Shown piece by piece: positions 5,831-7,668 of a stretch of 7,668 bases of DNA (within the stretch, counting starts at the first letter, position 1; each line of letters starts with the position of its first letter). Made by a program: the position numbers and the translations under genes. This DNA is from Bryobacteraceae bacterium (GTDB lineage: Bacteria; Acidobacteriota; Terriglobia; Bryobacterales; Bryobacteraceae): positions 1 to 7,668 of the forward strand of contig JASHWA010000528.1 in NCBI GenBank assembly GCA_030044325.1, read 5' to 3'. The notes under the pieces are model-generated. The model saw only the letters and a program-made list of their open reading frames with translations, ran no database searches and was not told the origin of the DNA.

Positions 5831-6817
5831 ATGATGGTGAGCCTGTTGGGCCTGGATCCGGCGACCTACGCGCCGAGCGCGCTGCACGACGCCTCGCGCA
5901 CCTTTCGCGAAACCAACTGCTACGTGGACATCTGGATCGAGCTGCTGCACGCGCTCCAGATCGACCCCGCAAGCGCCATGGCGTTCGCCTGCACGGTGGA
6001 TTTCGAGGGCGATCAATGGACGTTTTTCAAACCGCGCGCCGAAGAGCTGATGCGCCTGTATGGGATCGACGTGCACGAAATGCAGCTGTACCGGCCGGTG
6101 GTCGATCAGGTGCTCGAACAACTGCGCGCGGGCCGCGCCATGACGATCGAAACAGATTCGTTTTACCTGCCCGACACTGAAACGACCTCGTACCGGCGAG
6201 CGCACGTGAAGTCGAGCATCGTGATCGAAGCGATCGACCCGGCGGGCGAGCGTCTGCGCTATTTTCACGGCTACGGCTATCACGAGCTGGCGGGTGAAGA
6301 TTACCGCGGCGTGTTTCGACTGGGACGCGAATTTTCCGCCGGCGTTCTCGCGCCGTATGCCGAGCTGATCCGCTTCGACGCGGGGCCGCGGCTTTCGAGC
6401 GAGCAGTTGAAATCAGCCGCGCGGGAAACGCTCGGGCGGGAGCTCGCCTATAAACCGGCGCGCAATCCATGGACGGCGTTCGGCGAGCGGCTCAAGTGCG
6501 ATCTCGCACGGCTGCTCGCCGGATCTGACCCTGCGTATCACGCTTATGCTTTCGCGACGGTGCGGCAATGCGGCGCGGCGTTTGAAGCGGCGGCAAGTTT
6601 TGTCGAATGGATGTCCGATCCGCCGTGTGCGCACGCGGCGATGGCGCGCGATGCCTTCGCGCACCAGGCGGGCGGCGCGAAGGCGCTGCTATTCAAGCTC
6701 GCGCGGCGGCGAGCGTTCGATCCTGCCCCGACGATCGGGCAGCTCGCAGGCGACTGGGAGATCGCCATGGACGCGCTCGAGTGCCTCGCGCCCGGCCCGG
6801 CGAGGGGCGCGTCATGA
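5831..6817 (+). CDS. DUF1839 family protein, possible papain-fold aminoacyl transferase
   Basis: A 328-residue protein that I recognise as DUF1839, a family found beside aminoacyl-carrier-protein ligases and without an established function that I know of. Conserved-looking blocks are RETNCYVDIWIELLHAL (26-42) with Cys30; WTFFKPRAEELMRLYGID (63-80); and DSFYLPDTETTSYRRAHVKS (109-128) with His125. After these the sequence continues through a strand-rich stretch to RLRYFHGYGYHEL (141-153). The C-terminal third (about 190-325) is helical. The order of an early Cys, a YLP motif, and a His followed by a beta strand and an acidic turn resembles the N-terminal domain of BtrH, which moves an acyl group from carrier protein BtrI to an aminoglycoside; this is my pattern match, not a search result. 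It starts three bases after the ligase stop (AGGGA at 5818-5822 favours the first of two tandem ATGs), and its stop overlaps the next start by ATGA. No signal peptide or membrane segment. Family call fairly secure; transferase role inferred. Confidence 0.85.
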   Translation: MMVSLLGLDPATYAPSALHDASRTFRETNCYVDIWIELLHALQIDPASAMAFACTVDFEGDQWTFFKPRAEELMRLYGIDVHEMQLYRPVVDQVLEQLRAGRAMTIETDSFYLPDTETTSYRRAHVKSSIVIEAIDPAGERLRYFHGYGYHELAGEDYRGVFRLGREFSAGVLAPYAELIRFDAGPRLSSEQLKSAARETLGRELAYKPARNPWTAFGERLKCDLARLLAGSDPAYHAYAFATVRQCGAAFEAAASFVEWMSDPPCAHAAMARDAFAHQAGGAKALLFKLARRRAFDPAPTIGQLAGDWEIAMDALECLAPGPARGAS

Positions 6818-7668
6818 CGGCGTCGTTGGCGGCCAGCAAGCACGAAGTCGTCCGGCGCATTCCGCTTGCGGAGGGCTGGGAACTTGAGACCGCGGGCGGG
6901 CGCGCGATTCCGGCGCGCGTGCCGGGAACGGTCGCATCGGCCCTGCGCGAAAGAAATGCGTGGCGCTTCGGCGACGGCGTTCGATTCGATAGCGCGGAGC
7001 ACACATTCCGGTGCCGGTTTGAAGCGCCGCGCGCCGAAGACGGCGAAGAGATCATTCTCGAAATCGGCGGAATCGCGACAATCGCGGTAGTTTCGCTCAA
7101 CGGCGAGCCGATTCTGTCGAGCACGTCGATGTTCGCGTCACGCTCCATCGACATCACGAGCGCAGTTGGAGAGCGCAATGAGCTGGTGATCGTCTGCCGC
7201 GCGCTTTCCGATTTTCTGCGCGAGCGAAAATCGCGGCCGCCGGCGGCGCGCTGGCGAACTCGCGTGGTTGCCGATCCGCAGTTGCGCTGGGCTCGAACGA
7301 CGCTGATTGGGCGCGCCCCGGGATTCGCGCCGGAGCCGGAGCCGGTGGGGCCGTGGCGGCCGATCACGCTGGTCCGGCGCACGGGACTGTCGCTCGAAAA
7401 TGTGACGCGGAGGGTCGAATTGGACGGTTCGGGCGGGGTGGTCCGATTGGAAGCTCGCTTTCGCGTGCTGGACCAACGGCAGCGTCCGGTTTCGGGGCGA
7501 TTTTTCGCCGGCGATCATTTCGCGCCGATCGAATTCGCGGAGGGGAAAATCGAGGCGGCCGTCCGGGTTCCGGACGCGCGCCGATGGTGGCCGCACACTC
7601 ACGGGCATCCTCATTTATATCCGGTGCGCGCGGAGATCGAGCTTGAGGACGGTTCGACCGCGGTGTTC
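6814..7668 (+). CDS. Glycoside hydrolase family 2 (beta-mannosidase-like) protein, N-terminal part
   Basis: The first 285 residues of a GH2-type protein that continues past the right edge. The jelly-roll sugar-binding domain occupies about 15-190: GWEL (21-24), ARVPGTVASAL (34-44), the strand IGGIATIAVVSLNGEPI (84-100), QLRWARTTLIGRAPGF (156-171) and the closing GPWRPITLV (179-187). The immunoglobulin-like domain follows from about 192, ending with RWWPHTHGHPHLYPV (257-271), matching the family's WWP-G-P-LY motif. The catalytic TIM barrel with its Glu acid/base and nucleophile is not in the window, so activity cannot be judged. No signal peptide is seen, so a cytoplasmic enzyme is likely, unlike most polysaccharide-degrading GH2 proteins. 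Its ATG overlaps the DUF1839 stop by four bases (GAGGGG at 6802-6807 as ribosome site), which binds it to the aminoacyl-carrier-protein operon. Family secure to GH2/beta-mannosidase-like; substrate unknown. Confidence 0.9.
   Translation, partial: MTASLAASKHEVVRRIPLAEGWELETAGGRAIPARVPGTVASALRERNAWRFGDGVRFDSAEHTFRCRFEAPRAEDGEEIILEIGGIATIAVVSLNGEPILSSTSMFASRSIDITSAVGERNELVIVCRALSDFLRERKSRPPAARWRTRVVADPQLRWARTTLIGRAPGFAPEPEPVGPWRPITLVRRTGLSLENVTRRVELDGSGGVVRLEARFRVLDQRQRPVSGRFFAGDHFAPIEFAEGKIEAAVRVPDARRWWPHTHGHPHLYPVRAEIELEDGSTAVF

Noticed and set aside
1..7668. tRNA or rRNA genes, CRISPR arrays, insertion sequences, phage or attachment sites
   Set aside because: I saw no regularly spaced repeats, transposase or integrase coding, or tRNA-like clover-leaf segments on either strand.

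Overview
The window is GC-rich bacterial DNA with strong G/C preference at third codon positions and tightly packed genes. The gene mix (a secreted M28 metallopeptidase, a soluble REC-PAS-histidine kinase of the phytochrome-kinase type, and an accessory operon) and the codon style suggest a soil bacterium. My best guess is an acidobacterium of the Solibacter/Bryobacter kind, but this rests on general impression and not on a marker gene. A proteobacterium is not excluded.

Layout. Positions 1-1151 (minus strand) hold the N-terminal 383 residues of a secreted M28 zinc aminopeptidase/peptidase; its C-terminus lies beyond the left edge. A 67-bp divergent gap follows. Then come, on the plus strand, a small single-pass membrane protein with a long charged helix (1219-1704) and a 502-residue REC-PAS-HisKA-HATPase sensor kinase (1751-3259). 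A 187-bp intergenic stretch (3260-3446) is dense in small inverted repeats and is the likely control region of what follows.

Positions 3447-7668 hold a five-gene operon, all on the plus strand, with gaps of at most 9 bp or 4-bp ATGA overlaps. The genes are a stand-alone carrier protein, an acyl-CoA-dehydrogenase-fold flavoprotein, an amino acid:[carrier protein] ligase (a truncated class II, atypical-SerRS-like enzyme with its Zn ligands and motifs 2 and 3 intact), a DUF1839 protein, and the N-terminal 285 residues of a glycoside hydrolase family 2 (beta-mannosidase-like) protein that runs off the right edge.

How they may work together. The ligase/carrier-protein pair is known biochemistry in rhizobia: the ligase adenylates a small amino acid (glycine or alanine in the characterised members) and loads it on the phosphopantetheine arm of the carrier protein, not on tRNA. 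What the loaded amino acid is for is, as far as I know, unsettled. My reading is an assembly line: ligase loads the carrier protein, the flavoprotein oxidises the tethered aminoacyl group, and DUF1839, which looks to me like a BtrH-type papain-fold acyltransferase with a possible Cys30/His125 pair, moves it to an acceptor. The translationally coupled GH2 protein hints that the acceptor or product is a sugar or glycoside. The first step is supported by family knowledge; the later steps are inference. This operon is the candidate undescribed system of the window.
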